48,393 nucleotides of DNA, taken from contig JANXYC010000066.1 in assembly GCA_025350305.1 (NCBI GenBank), positions 1 to 48,393 on the forward strand, written 5' to 3'. The notes under the pieces were generated by a model, which had not been told where the DNA came from, searched no databases, and worked only from the letters and a program-made list of their open reading frames with translations. This DNA comes from Cyclobacteriaceae bacterium (GTDB lineage Bacteria > Bacteroidota > Bacteroidia > Cytophagales > Cyclobacteriaceae). A program made the translations under genes and the position numbers. Numbering within the stretch: the first letter of the stretch is position 1; each line of letters opens with the position of its first letter. Of this stretch, positions 8,970-17,582 are shown piece by piece.

Positions 8970-10505
8970 CTATCTTTTGTTCTTCACCACCTGGGCCCTT
9001 GTAGGCCGGTCGGTCCCCCTCCACTCAAAGCCCTTCAGGAGTGCATCTTCCTCTTTTAGTTCATGCGGTGGTATATAGGAGGCATCCGGCTTTATATAAA
9101 AACTTATATTGTTCACTTTCCCCGCCTTAAAGTTTATCCTCATGTTGCTACAAATAATCTTGTTCATCCCTGATGTGACGGTGAATTTTTCTTTCTTTTC
9201 TCCCGTTGTCTCCTCCTTTTCTTGTAGGGCAAAATAGATGCTCTCACCATTGCCGACGACTACGACGTGGTGTATGTTTTTATTCTCAAAATAGGCAGTC
9301 ATTTTTCTCCCTTTGATCTGATTGAAATTTTTTAGGGAATCCTCGGAGGCCACAAATGAGTTCGACACCATGTAAATACGGCTGATCTTTTTCTTTTCGA
9401 GCAGTATCCTGATCGAATCGGCAGTCATCTGGTTTTCATCGGTCCACAATACCGGGTTCTTGTAAAAATAAAGAACGGAGTCACTGGCTACATACGCCAA
9501 CGAGTCGGCTTTTCCCTGAAGGTCTTTCTTAAATATCCTTACGTTGTGGTAGGCGAGTAATCGTTTCTTTTTTGGGTCAGCATTTTCAACCGACATCAAA
9601 GTATCTGCGGAGATGAAAAGAGTGTCTGCATCATCCGTGACCCGGGCGGCATAGGCATGTCCATACACCTTTGAGATTCCGGTATTCTTATCGTAGAATC
9701 CATCGTCTCCATAGATATTCATATTTTCAACCTTGGAGGTCATGATCACGTTGCCCTTTGCTTTGTATAGCTTATGCGCATTATCCAGAATCAACCGGGT
9801 GCCTTTTAACTTGTATTCGGGAGTTTGAAGATCACCCTGAACCAGATCGGATTTTTTATGCCTGGTGTCGTAGAAGCCATTTTCATAGTAGGCAATTCCA
9901 CCATCTTTATCCTCAAGCTTTGTGAGCGATTGGAAGTAGATGATTTTGCTGTTGGAATTGTATTGTAACGTATCTGAATTCATCGTATAGTCTTTGTTCA
10001 CGCCGATCACATCTGTCTTGAAAGAAGCGATGTTTGATTTCAAATCATAATATCCTTTTTTACTGGTCAGCGTGTTGGTGCTATCCACCAGCTTTCCGTT
10101 ATTAAAATACCGTGCTTCATTTTTTTTCCGGTCGTAATCCAGGAAGTCGGTGTATAGGGTGGCGGTTTGAAGCTTATTGAATATAACGTTCTTGCGCAGG
10201 TGGGCGATTTTGCGATTGCCATCGTACGTTAGCGTGGCGGCTGTCACTGTCACGGAATCACCCTCTGTGATCCGTATATGGCCATAGGCCTCAACTGAAT
10301 TCTTCGCGCGGTCAAAAATAGCGGAATCGCAATAGATAGTTGTTTCGTTTTGCACAAAGACAACGTCGCCAATCACCCAGTCAATACGAATGCCCTGCTG
10401 AACACTACCTTTCCCTGTATTGGCGTGCTTCAACTTTACTTTCCGTTGCCCAAAACAGCTAATGGTGCAAATTATGGCCAAAAAGATTAAACCGGCTTTT
10501 TTCAT
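8970..10505 (-). CDS. OstA-like protein (LptA/LptD N-terminal-type repeats)
   Basis: The frame opens at 10574 inside the divergent tilS gene, but the ATG at 10503-10505 gives a good signal peptide ending ISCFGQ and avoids most overlap, so I use it (511 residues). The mature protein repeats beta-jellyroll units typical of OstA/LptA, with patterns like ETTIYCDSAIFDRAKNSVEA and SKKGYYDLKSN recurring about every 30-40 residues. In Gram-negative bacteria such domains carry lipopolysaccharide across the periplasm. In Bacteroidota this long form probably serves LPS transport too, but that is inference. The end is basic (RAQVVKNKR). Confidence 0.85.
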   Translation of the reverse strand: MKKAGLIFLAIICTISCFGQRKVKLKHANTGKGSVQQGIRIDWVIGDVVFVQNETTIYCDSAIFDRAKNSVEAYGHIRITEGDSVTVTAATLTYDGNRKIAHLRKNVIFNKLQTATLYTDFLDYDRKKNEARYFNNGKLVDSTNTLTSKKGYYDLKSNIASFKTDVIGVNKDYTMNSDTLQYNSNSKIIYFQSLTKLEDKDGGIAYYENGFYDTRHKKSDLVQGDLQTPEYKLKGTRLILDNAHKLYKAKGNVIMTSKVENMNIYGDDGFYDKNTGISKVYGHAYAARVTDDADTLFISADTLMSVENADPKKKRLLAYHNVRIFKKDLQGKADSLAYVASDSVLYFYKNPVLWTDENQMTADSIRILLEKKKISRIYMVSNSFVASEDSLKNFNQIKGRKMTAYFENKNIHHVVVVGNGESIYFALQEKEETTGEKKEKFTVTSGMNKIICSNMRINFKAGKVNNISFYIKPDASYIPPHELKEEDALLKGFEWRGTDRPTRAQVVKNKR

Positions 10506-10564
10506 TTTGAATGGCAAAGTTAGAAAAGGCAAGGAGACCAGGAGACTTTTGATAATTTTGAGTG

Positions 10565-11884
10565 ATGCTGACAAAGTTCAGGGACTTCATTTCTAAACAG
10601 GACCTTTTTGATCCACACGACAGAATCCTCCTGGCCGTCAGTGGCGGTCTCGACTCGATGGTCATGTTGAATCTCTTTCAGAAAGCACATTATGACGTAG
10701 GGGTAGCACATTGCAATTTTCAGCTTCGGGGTAGTGAATCGGATGAGGACGAACGGTTTATTAAAGGTTTTTGCGATCATGCCGGCATATTTTTTTTTAC
10801 CCGGAGATTTGAGACCAAGAATTATGCCGAAGAAACCGGACTTTCCATCCAGATGGCCGCGCGCGAACTTCGGTATGGCTGGTTCTCCGATGTTATGGAA
10901 AAGGGAAAGTACCATTGGCTTGCCACAGCTCATCACCTCAACGACAACCTTGAAACGGTTCTATTTCGCTGGACCCAGGGCGCCGGCCTTGACCAGTTGA
11001 TGGGCATCCCGATAAAAAAAGAAAAAGTAGTGCGGCCCTTGCTCTTTGCCACGCGGGCGGAAATTCTGACGTATGCTACGTCAAAAAAAATTCACTGGAG
11101 GGAAGACTCCAGCAATGCCTCGGATGATTATCAACGGAATTTCATGCGTCACAAGATTATTCCCAAACTAAAAGAAATTAATCCGTCCCTGGAAGAAACC
11201 TTTGTCCATTCACTTGAAAAAGTTAAAGGCGCTTACGAACTTATGCAACGGGGTCTCGAACAACTGAAGGACAGCGTCACCCGCACTGAAAATCAGCAAT
11301 TTCTGATTGATAAGAATCTGCTGCTGCTTTTGCAGAATCCGAAGTTTGTTTGTTATGAGTGGTTAAGGCCATTTGGTTTTGAATGGGACCGCTGCCAACA
11401 GTTGGTAGATTCCTTACAAGGCCAATCCGGCAAGCAATTTTTTTCGGCAACGCACCAGGCTGTCATTGATCGGGAATTCATCATCGTATCCCTGCGCCAG
11501 GAATTACTGAACGAAATTCTTATCGAAGAAGGACAGGACAAAGCTGCACTCGGGCCCTGGGTTCTGACGATTAAACCTGCAAAAGGGAATACGATTCTGA
11601 GCAAAGAACATCAGGGTTCCTTCGATCATTCCAAAATCAAGTTTCCAATGCTGTGGCGTAAGTGGAGAAACGGGGATGTTTTTTTTCCGCTGGGTCTTGG
11701 CCACCGGAAAAAGGTGAGTGACTTCCTGATTGACGAGAAACTACCCATGACGGAAAAGAATGTTGTAACCATTCTGGAATCAGCAGGGGAAATAGTTTGG
11801 GTAGTGGGTCACAGGGTGGACGACCGCTTTAAAGTAACTTCTATAACAAAGTCGGTTTTGGAAGTGCAGGTAGGGCACATTTAA
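10565..11884 (+). CDS. tilS: tRNA(Ile)-lysidine synthase
   Basis: The PP-loop motif SGGLDS at residues 26-31 marks the N-terminal adenylating domain. The following LATAHHLNDNLETVLFRWTQGAG and DSSNASDDYQRNFMRHKIIP segments are characteristic of TilS. The C-terminal ~180 residues form the tRNA-recognition domains (MLWRKWRNGDVFFPLGLGHRKK). The enzyme attaches lysine to C34 of the isoleucine tRNA with CAU anticodon, converting its reading from AUG to AUA. A GTG directly before the ATG at 10565 could also start; ATG is preferred. It is divergent from the OstA-like gene, with about 60 bases between starts. Confidence 0.96.
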   Translation: MLTKFRDFISKQDLFDPHDRILLAVSGGLDSMVMLNLFQKAHYDVGVAHCNFQLRGSESDEDERFIKGFCDHAGIFFFTRRFETKNYAEETGLSIQMAARELRYGWFSDVMEKGKYHWLATAHHLNDNLETVLFRWTQGAGLDQLMGIPIKKEKVVRPLLFATRAEILTYATSKKIHWREDSSNASDDYQRNFMRHKIIPKLKEINPSLEETFVHSLEKVKGAYELMQRGLEQLKDSVTRTENQQFLIDKNLLLLLQNPKFVCYEWLRPFGFEWDRCQQLVDSLQGQSGKQFFSATHQAVIDREFIIVSLRQELLNEILIEEGQDKAALGPWVLTIKPAKGNTILSKEHQGSFDHSKIKFPMLWRKWRNGDVFFPLGLGHRKKVSDFLIDEKLPMTEKNVVTILESAGEIVWVVGHRVDDRFKVTSITKSVLEVQVGHI

Positions 11885-11960
11885 TAAAGCAACTCTTTCG
11901 CTTTTCTTTAACCGGATTGATAACTTACAGCCTCAAAAAAAATAGCCTAACCCTTATACT

Positions 11961-12893
11961 ATGAAAATAACTGTAGTCGGCGCCGGTAATGTCGGCGCTA
12001 CCTGTGCTGATGTACTCGCATACCGCGAAGTTGCTAATGAAATTGTGTTAATTGATATCAAGGAAGGTCTCGCCGAAGGGAAGGCACTCGATATTTGGCA
12101 GAAAGCACCGATCGACCTTTACGACAGCCGCACCATCGGTTCTACGAATGATTATGCAAAGACCGCCAAGTCGGACGTGGTGGTGATCACATCAGGCTTG
12201 CCGCGCAAGCCGGGCATGAGCCGTGATGAATTGATCGGTACGAATGCAGGCATTGTAAAAACTGTAACGGAGAACATTATCAAGCATTCACCCAACGCCA
12301 TTATCATTGTAGTATCCAATCCTTTGGATGTGATGACCTATCAGGCACACCTGGTCTCCAAATTTCCACGGACGCGTGTGATGGGTATGGCGGGAATCCT
12401 TGATACAGCGCGCTACCGTGCTTTTTTGGCGGAGGCATTGAATGTGTCGCCTAAAGATATCCAGGCGATGCTGTTGGGAGGTCACGGCGATACGATGGTG
12501 CCGCTGCCACGCTACACGACGGTGGCGGGTATTCCTGTAACTGAACTAATCGACAGGGACAAACTAAATGCAATCATCGAGCGGACAAAAACCGGAGGAG
12601 GGGAGCTCGTAAAATTGATGGGCACGTCCGCCTGGTATGCTCCGGGTTCGGCCGCAGCACAGATGGTGGAGTCCATAGTGAAAGACCAACGCAGGATACT
12701 GCCGGTTTGTATGCAATTGGATGGCGAGTACGGTATTAAGAATTGCTACCTCGGCGTACCGGTGGTACTCGGTAAGAATGGCATCGAGAAAGTAATTGAA
12801 CTGGATTTGAACAGCGAAGAGAAAGCCCTGCTTGACACCAGTTGCAAACATGTAAGGGAAGTGATGGACGTGTTGGAGAAATTGGGGAAATAG
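11961..12893 (+). CDS. mdh: malate dehydrogenase (LDH-like type)
   Basis: A 310-residue NAD-dependent enzyme of the citrate cycle converting malate and oxaloacetate. The Rossmann motif GAGNVGATCA is at about 7-16, with Asp32 (IDIKEG) likely selecting NAD. Substrate-binding Arg82 and Arg88 lie in GLPRKPGMSR, and this Arg82 is what separates malate from lactate dehydrogenases. The catalytic His175 is in GGHGDTMVPL. The length and sequence match the tetrameric LDH-like MDH common in Bacteroidota. It stands alone, with a 76-base leader behind tilS and a repeat-rich region after it. Confidence 0.97.
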   Translation: MKITVVGAGNVGATCADVLAYREVANEIVLIDIKEGLAEGKALDIWQKAPIDLYDSRTIGSTNDYAKTAKSDVVVITSGLPRKPGMSRDELIGTNAGIVKTVTENIIKHSPNAIIIVVSNPLDVMTYQAHLVSKFPRTRVMGMAGILDTARYRAFLAEALNVSPKDIQAMLLGGHGDTMVPLPRYTTVAGIPVTELIDRDKLNAIIERTKTGGGELVKLMGTSAWYAPGSAAAQMVESIVKDQRRILPVCMQLDGEYGIKNCYLGVPVVLGKNGIEKVIELDLNSEEKALLDTSCKHVREVMDVLEKLGK

Positions 12894-12933
12894 GTTCAGG
12901 GTTCAAGGGTTCAAGTTCAAGGTTCAAGTTTCA
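12893..12933. repeat. degenerate GTTCAAG tandem words after mdh
   Basis: Immediately after the mdh stop, the word GGTTCAAG or a close variant recurs about five times in 40 bases. No gene fits here. Similar but unrelated word-like arrays follow other genes in the window. It may mark a transcript end or a replication-slippage product. Confidence 0.6.
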
Positions 12934-13006
12934 GATTCCAGATTAAAGAGGGATTCGGCGTGTGTTAAATGCCGTGTGCGGCCTTGCATTTTTCCATTTA
13001 AGTTAA

Positions 13007-13086
13007 GGGTCTAAAAACCTTGCCTTTTATGGCCTCAACCCGTCACCCTTCTTTGGAAGAGAAGGGTACAAGGAGTTTTTAGACCC
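13007..13086. terminator. long stem-loop at the left edge of the dispersed repeat
   Basis: GGGTCTAAAAACCTTG (13007-13022) pairs with CAAGGAGTTTTTAGACCC (13069-13086) with a two-base bulge. The loop holds the left end of the dispersed element. It could terminate mdh transcription or be a structural part of the element. Confidence 0.45.
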
Positions 13087-13246
13087 ACCCATCGCGGAGA
13101 AGGCTTTGATAAAAGAATAACAGGAAATGTGTATAAGGAAAGCTTCAAAAACTCCTTAGTTCTTCTCCCCCGGAGAAGGTGGGATGAGGCCAATGAAAAG
13201 GTGTTTTTGAAGCTTTCCGACGCTGTGTTATATGGAAGAGATGCCC
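13031..13246 (+). repeat. dispersed intergenic element, copy 1 (~216 bp)
   Basis: This stretch begins GGCCTCAACCCGTCA and ends GGAAGAGATGCCC. It is nearly the same, end to end, as 23144-23358. Its ends and middle contain complementary words: GGCCTCA near the left versus TGAGGCC at right, and AAGCTTCAAAAAC versus GTTTTTGAAGCTT. It can therefore fold on itself. No convincing gene lies in it, and the short frames inside are incidental. It fills most of the 458-base gap between mdh and the exported methyltransferase, the remainder being plain AT-rich sequence. Confidence 0.8.
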
Positions 13247-13351
13247 TTAATAAAACTCTGGATTTATTTTTACTGGAATAAATGGTCAGATCTCATTGTC
13301 TAATGTGAAATCCGCTCAAGTGGCTTGAATATTTACTTTAAAAAATATTGC

Positions 13352-13984
13352 ATGAAATGTGTGTCATCAATTGTTGTATTTATTCTACTCGCTAATTTTT
13401 TGGGTAGCAATCGCATCTACGCACAAGGTGGAAAGGATTTGGACGCCAACGTGGAAGCCTTTCTGAAAAGTCACAAGGGGGACTGGCATGATATGAATGT
13501 TCCTTTTGATGACGGCAAGGTCTTGCATGATTTGATCGTAGGTCATGGCTATACATCCGCATTGGAAATCGGGACTTCTACCGGCCACTCGACGATTTGG
13601 CTTGCGTGGGCGATGAGCAAGACCGGAGGAAAAGTAACAACGATCGAATTAAATGAACGCCGACACAAACAAGCTCTTAAAAATATTGAAGAAGCAGGCT
13701 TGTCTGCATTTGTGGATGCACGACTGGGGAATGCGCACGACCTGGTCAAACAATTGCCCGGCCCGTTTGACTTTGTGTTTTCGGATGCCGATAAGAATTG
13801 GTACAAACAGTATTTTATGGATGTCCATCCCAAACTGAAATCCGGGGGATGTTTCACAACACACAATGTCACCGATGGACAAGCCGATGTCGATTTTTTG
13901 GACTTCGTTCAGAACCACAAGGACTATACAACTACGATAGACCGTACGAGCCGGGCAGGGATTATGATTAGTTATAAGAAGTGA
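13352..13984 (+). CDS. exported O-methyltransferase-like protein
   Basis: The frame opens at a TTG at 13325, but the first ATG at 13352 starts a standard signal peptide (residues 1-25, ending IYAQ), giving 210 residues. The mature protein is a class I SAM-dependent methyltransferase of the COMT-like family 3. It has motif I LEIGTSTGHSTIWLA, an acidic loop TTIELNERRH, and FVFSDADKNWYKQYF, the region that holds the catalytic metal in this family. SAM is cytoplasmic, so a secreted member is unusual; either the leader is not cleaved or the fold has another role. The flanking genes give no clue. Confidence 0.8.
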   Translation: MKCVSSIVVFILLANFLGSNRIYAQGGKDLDANVEAFLKSHKGDWHDMNVPFDDGKVLHDLIVGHGYTSALEIGTSTGHSTIWLAWAMSKTGGKVTTIELNERRHKQALKNIEEAGLSAFVDARLGNAHDLVKQLPGPFDFVFSDADKNWYKQYFMDVHPKLKSGGCFTTHNVTDGQADVDFLDFVQNHKDYTTTIDRTSRAGIMISYKK

Positions 13985-13995
13985 GGCTGGAAACA

Positions 13996-14084
13996 TTGAG
14001 AAGTTGAGAATTGAGAATATGAGAGGCAATAAACTAAGATGAAGGGCTGATTATTTTTCAACTTTTCCATTCTCAACTCTTCAA
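13996..14084. terminator. imperfect inverted repeat between convergent genes
   Basis: TTGAGAAGTTGAGAAT (13996-14011) is nearly complementary to ATTCTCAACTCTTCAA (14069-14084). It lies between the convergent methyltransferase and cyclodeaminase genes and touches the latter's stop codon. Probably a bidirectional terminator. Confidence 0.5.
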
Positions 14085-15043
14085 TTCTTTTTCACCATCC
14101 AGTGTGCAAGGGCCAGGTCCTGAATAGCGTTACCTACGGATTTAAAAACCGTAATTTGATCATCGGAAGTTCTACCTTTTTTGGAACCCGAAATGATCTC
14201 GCCCAATTCAGCATAGATATGGTCGTTCGTAATAAATCCTTGCCTGATCGGGATAACAATATCGCCAGCTTCTGTCAACGACGCTGTGCGCTGGTCGACA
14301 ATCAACGTTGCATGTTGAATCACTTCGCGTGGTATCTCCTGCATAGTGGGTTTATAGGATCCAATGCCGTTGATGTGCACTCCTTTTTTCAGATTATTTT
14401 TTTGAAAGACAGGGGTACTGGAGGTGGTTGCGGCACAAATAATATCCGCGCGATTAAGTTCATGGGGTGCGGTGGCTGCGCGGATTCCAATGCTGAATTT
14501 CTCCGCCATTCGTTGGCAAAAGGAAGCGGTCTTACTTGGCGTCTTTCCGAAAACGATAACCTCCTTCATTGGCCGTACGGCAAGAACGCCTTCAAGTTGA
14601 GTCTCCGCCTGAGTGCCCGATCCGAAGATGGCCAGGATTTCGGAATTCTTCCGCGCAAGTAAATCAGTCGCGAGACCGGAGGCAGCGCCTGTTCGCAGTG
14701 CGGTCAAATATTCTGCATCCAATAATCCAAGTGGTGTTCCGGTTTGTCCATCCATCACCATGATCATACCTTGGATAATGGGAAGGTTGGGTCTTGTGTT
14801 GTGATCAAAAACAGAAACCATCTTCAATCCGAAAAGACCGTAGGCGCTCGAATAGGATGGCATAAACAGAACACGCCCTGACTGATCGTGTGAATCAATG
14901 ACCGTTCTGACTGGCACCTGCGCAACCCCTGCACTGAGTTGAAGAAATGCCTCCCGCATAAGTTCGATAGCTTTCCCCATCGAAATCTTCTTCCGGATGT
15001 CTTCTTTGGTGAACTGTTTAAACCCTCTCATGAAATTCTTCAT
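14081..15043 (-). CDS. ornithine cyclodeaminase / mu-crystallin family enzyme
   Basis: A 320-residue NAD(P)-dependent protein. It has the family's substrate-side MPSYSSAYGLFGLKMVSVF (Lys74), LLDAEYLTALRTGAASGLATD (Arg117) and a Rossmann motif IFGSGTQAETQL at about 139-150. Family members include ornithine cyclodeaminase, alanine dehydrogenase (archaeal type), ketimine reductase and lysine cyclodeaminase. The sequence alone does not say which reaction it catalyses. An ATG four codons downstream (15031) is an alternative start. The gene stands alone, convergent with the exported methyltransferase and followed upstream by a CGCAAAG-rich repeat. Confidence 0.88.
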   Translation of the reverse strand: MKNFMRGFKQFTKEDIRKKISMGKAIELMREAFLQLSAGVAQVPVRTVIDSHDQSGRVLFMPSYSSAYGLFGLKMVSVFDHNTRPNLPIIQGMIMVMDGQTGTPLGLLDAEYLTALRTGAASGLATDLLARKNSEILAIFGSGTQAETQLEGVLAVRPMKEVIVFGKTPSKTASFCQRMAEKFSIGIRAATAPHELNRADIICAATTSSTPVFQKNNLKKGVHINGIGSYKPTMQEIPREVIQHATLIVDQRTASLTEAGDIVIPIRQGFITNDHIYAELGEIISGSKKGRTSDDQITVFKSVGNAIQDLALAHWMVKKN

Positions 15044-15060
15044 CGAAAATTAAATTCAGG

Positions 15061-15158
15061 CACGCAAAGGTCGCAACGTGAAGCGCAAAGTGCTCTAAGC
15101 TGGAGCAAGAATTCAAGACTTTGCGCCCTTTGCGTCCTTACTTTGCGCTCTTTGCGTG
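15061..15158. repeat. CGCAAAG-type palindromic intergenic repeat
   Basis: CACGCAAAG (15061-15069) is perfectly complementary to CTTTGCGTG (15150-15158), and further GCGCAAAG and CTTTGCGC words lie between. The same words recur near 48052. It is a dispersed, foldable intergenic repeat; whether it moves or only terminates transcripts is unknown. Confidence 0.6.
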
Positions 15159-15180
15159 AAATGTTTTTGCCGGTATGTTA

Positions 15181-15939
15181 TCAGATTTTCTCAGCCCTAT
15201 AAATAATCTCTCCTTTTTGAAGTCCGTATTTATCAGGTTGTGATTTGGCGAAGTCATCCAGGATTGCTTTCAGCCCGCTTTTCTCAATCCGTTGCGGATA
15301 ATCTTTTCCAAACTTACGTACATGATCATCTTGTCCAAATACTTTCTCCCGTTCGCGCGGGTCGGTTATGGAATTGTCTTCCAGCGTATTATCGGGAACC
15401 GGTGAGAAGAATGGTACTTGCAGGATGGCCCAACCACCGGGCTTGAGCACGCGCCTGATTTCCCTCATGGCTTTGATATCATCTTGCACGTGCTCCAATA
15501 CGTGATTGCATAATACTACATCAAACCTATTTTCTTCAAAAGGAATCCGGTGAATATCCATTTTCACTTTTGCCAGCGGTGATTCAATATCGCCTGTGAT
15601 GTAGGTATCACCGTGTATCTTTTCAAATCGCTTCATGAAGCACGGCTCCGGTGCAATGTGCAGTACACTCAACTTTCGTGAAAAGAAATTTGTCTGCTCT
15701 TTCAGATATAACCAGATTAACCGGTGCCGTTCGAGCGAAAGACAGGATGGACACAACGCGTTGGGTCGGGGATTCCTCCGGCCGTATGGTAAAAAACTTC
15801 TGTAATGGCTGTTGCAAATGGGGCACTGGACAGCATGACCCCTGTAAAACACACCCAGCATTTTTAGACCTATACCGCTGAAAAGCTGGAGATACTTGCG
15901 CGGTACGTACCGGATGAGTAAGGATATAAGTTTCTTCAT
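15181..15939 (-). CDS. class I methyltransferase with N-terminal four-cysteine zinc site
   Basis: The frame opens at 16053, but the ATG at 15937-15939 (252 residues) clears the divergent sigma-factor region and is a more natural start. After a hydrophobic basic N-terminus, Cys39/Cys42 (CPIC) and Cys63/Cys66 (CPSC) form a likely zinc ribbon. A SAM-binding methyltransferase domain follows, with LHIAPEPC, an acidic TGDIESP, DVVLCNHVLEHVQD and LKPGGWAILQVPFF. The target is unknown; similar proteins occur in surface-polysaccharide and lipid loci. Its start is about 200 bases from the probable start of the divergent ECF sigma gene. Confidence 0.83.
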   Translation of the reverse strand: MKKLISLLIRYVPRKYLQLFSGIGLKMLGVFYRGHAVQCPICNSHYRSFLPYGRRNPRPNALCPSCLSLERHRLIWLYLKEQTNFFSRKLSVLHIAPEPCFMKRFEKIHGDTYITGDIESPLAKVKMDIHRIPFEENRFDVVLCNHVLEHVQDDIKAMREIRRVLKPGGWAILQVPFFSPVPDNTLEDNSITDPREREKVFGQDDHVRKFGKDYPQRIEKSGLKAILDDFAKSQPDKYGLQKGEIIYRAEKI

Positions 15940-16138
15940 GGGTAGCAAAGATAATTCCGTTATTGTTCCCCGGTTATCGGGCGCATTCCAAATAGTAGGG
16001 TTGGACCGGACCACCAACTGGAATAAGTCGTTATTACTAAAACTATTTTCCACAATCCTCCATCTTTATGACTGTACAACGTTGTTGTTGAGCTCAACCA
16101 AACCGTTTTCTGTGGTCAAAACCTTACCTGATGTGCCT

Positions 16139-16741
16139 ATGATGCATTCTGACGTTCTCATCTCGCAGGCCCGCGAGGGGGACCGGCATGCACAGGGCAG
16201 GCTGGTGCAACTGTGGTACAAACGCATCTATAACTTCAGTTATAAGTTTTTTTACGACCACGATTTGGCGATGGAGGTGGCACAGAAAACGTTCATATCC
16301 ATGCACCGGAACATCGCCTACCTGCAGGACGCGGCCAGGTTCAGATCCTGGCTCTACACCATCGCCGTGAACTGTTGTCGTGAAGAACTACGAAAAAGGA
16401 AAAGCGACCGGTCGGTTTCACTCAGCGATTTGCGGCCTGGCGAGGCGGAGGACAGCTATACATGGGAACGGTCAGGTGACTTGGGTGAGAACCCGGAACG
16501 TATGCTGCGACAGACCGAACTCGCTGACTTGCTTCAGACTTGCCTGATGCAACTGAGTGAAGAGCAGCGCGAGGTTGTGATTATGAAGGAGTACGAAGGA
16601 TTGAAGTTTCGGGAGATTGCAGAAACGTTGAATATTTCGGAGAACACGGTAAAGTCAAGAATGTATTACGGCCTGGAGGCATTGAAAATAATTTTTGAAC
16701 GAAGAAAGATTACAAAAGAAACAATAGGCTATGAATTATAA
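16139..16741 (+). CDS. ECF RNA polymerase sigma factor
   Basis: The frame is open from 15896, but the first 81 codons have no sigma similarity and overlap the divergent methyltransferase leader. The ATG at 16139 (or the next one at 16142) gives a 200-residue protein starting MMHSDVLISQAREGD. Region 2 covers about 25-95 (MEVAQKTFISMHRN, RFRSWLYTIAVNCCREELR) and region 4 about 140-190 (LKFREIAETLNISENTVKSRMYYG). The stop overlaps the next gene's start by 11 bases, a sign of translational coupling with its anti-sigma partner. Confidence 0.9.
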   Translation: MMHSDVLISQAREGDRHAQGRLVQLWYKRIYNFSYKFFYDHDLAMEVAQKTFISMHRNIAYLQDAARFRSWLYTIAVNCCREELRKRKSDRSVSLSDLRPGEAEDSYTWERSGDLGENPERMLRQTELADLLQTCLMQLSEEQREVVIMKEYEGLKFREIAETLNISENTVKSRMYYGLEALKIIFERRKITKETIGYEL

Positions 16742-17570
16742 ACCTGATGAAGCCACGCTGGTCGCCTTTCTCTATGGAGAATTGGATAGCGCTGAGCAAT
16801 TAAAAGCAGAGGAGTATCTTCAAAAATATCCTGAAGAAAAGAAACGGTTGGAGGAATGGTCATTCACCAAATCGGTGATGTCCCGGCTTCATGATAAAGA
16901 AGTGATAGCGCCCCCGATTATTTTTGGAGAAGACACGAATCATGTGCCCCTCTGGAAGGAAACCTACTTCCGCATGAGTCTTGGAATCGCCGCTTCTCTG
17001 TTGCTTTTTCTGATAGCTGCACGCATTCTGGGCCTTTCAGCGAGCTATTCAGCGGGTGAATTGAAAATTGGTTTTGGAATTAAGGGTAAAACCACCACGC
17101 AAGCGGTTCCAATGCTCACGGAGCAACAGGTATCACAAATGATCCAGTCATCTGTTGCCAGCAATAATGAGGCTTTGAAGACCTCCTGGCAGCAGGACCG
17201 GAAGTCGCTTGAGCAATCGATTCAAAAGAATCTTAATACAAATTCTCTTAAAATCGACAGGTTGATGCAGACAACGTCAGCCGCTAGCCAGGAGCAGGTG
17301 AGAAGTTTTGTTGGCCAACTTCAGAGCGACAATCTTAAACTGATGAAAGACTACATGCAACTTTCGGCCAAGGGACAAAAGGAATATGTTGAAAACCTGC
17401 TGGTAGGCTTTTCAAAATACCTGGATGAGCAGCGCAAGGAGGATTTGAAGTTCTTCCAGGCGCGCATGAATAAGGTTGAACAGAATACCGATCAATTCAA
17501 GCAGGAGACCGAGCAGATTTTGACAAGTTTAATAACGAATACAAGTACAAATAATCAACGAAGAAATTAA
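16731..17570 (+). CDS. membrane anti-sigma-like protein with long periplasmic coiled coil
   Basis: A 279-residue protein coupled to the sigma gene by an 11-base overlap. Residues 1-80 are a cytoplasmic segment of anti-sigma type (LVAFLYGELDSAEQLKAEEYL). One membrane helix spans about 83-101. The remaining ~175 residues are polar and rich in Gln, Ser, Lys and Glu, with heptad-like spacing that suggests coiled coil. That long extracytoplasmic rod is unusual for an ECF anti-sigma and may contact the secreted protein encoded next, 12 bases downstream. I see no zinc motif. The anti-sigma role is inferred from position and architecture. Confidence 0.72.
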   Translation: MNYKPDEATLVAFLYGELDSAEQLKAEEYLQKYPEEKKRLEEWSFTKSVMSRLHDKEVIAPPIIFGEDTNHVPLWKETYFRMSLGIAASLLLFLIAARILGLSASYSAGELKIGFGIKGKTTTQAVPMLTEQQVSQMIQSSVASNNEALKTSWQQDRKSLEQSIQKNLNTNSLKIDRLMQTTSAASQEQVRSFVGQLQSDNLKLMKDYMQLSAKGQKEYVENLLVGFSKYLDEQRKEDLKFFQARMNKVEQNTDQFKQETEQILTSLITNTSTNNQRRN

Positions 17571-17582
17571 AATTTAAAATTT

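Noticed and set aside
15896-16138. 81-codon N-terminal extension of the second ECF sigma factor
   Set aside because: It overlaps the divergent methyltransferase leader and has no sigma-like sequence; the ATG at 16139 gives the normal length.
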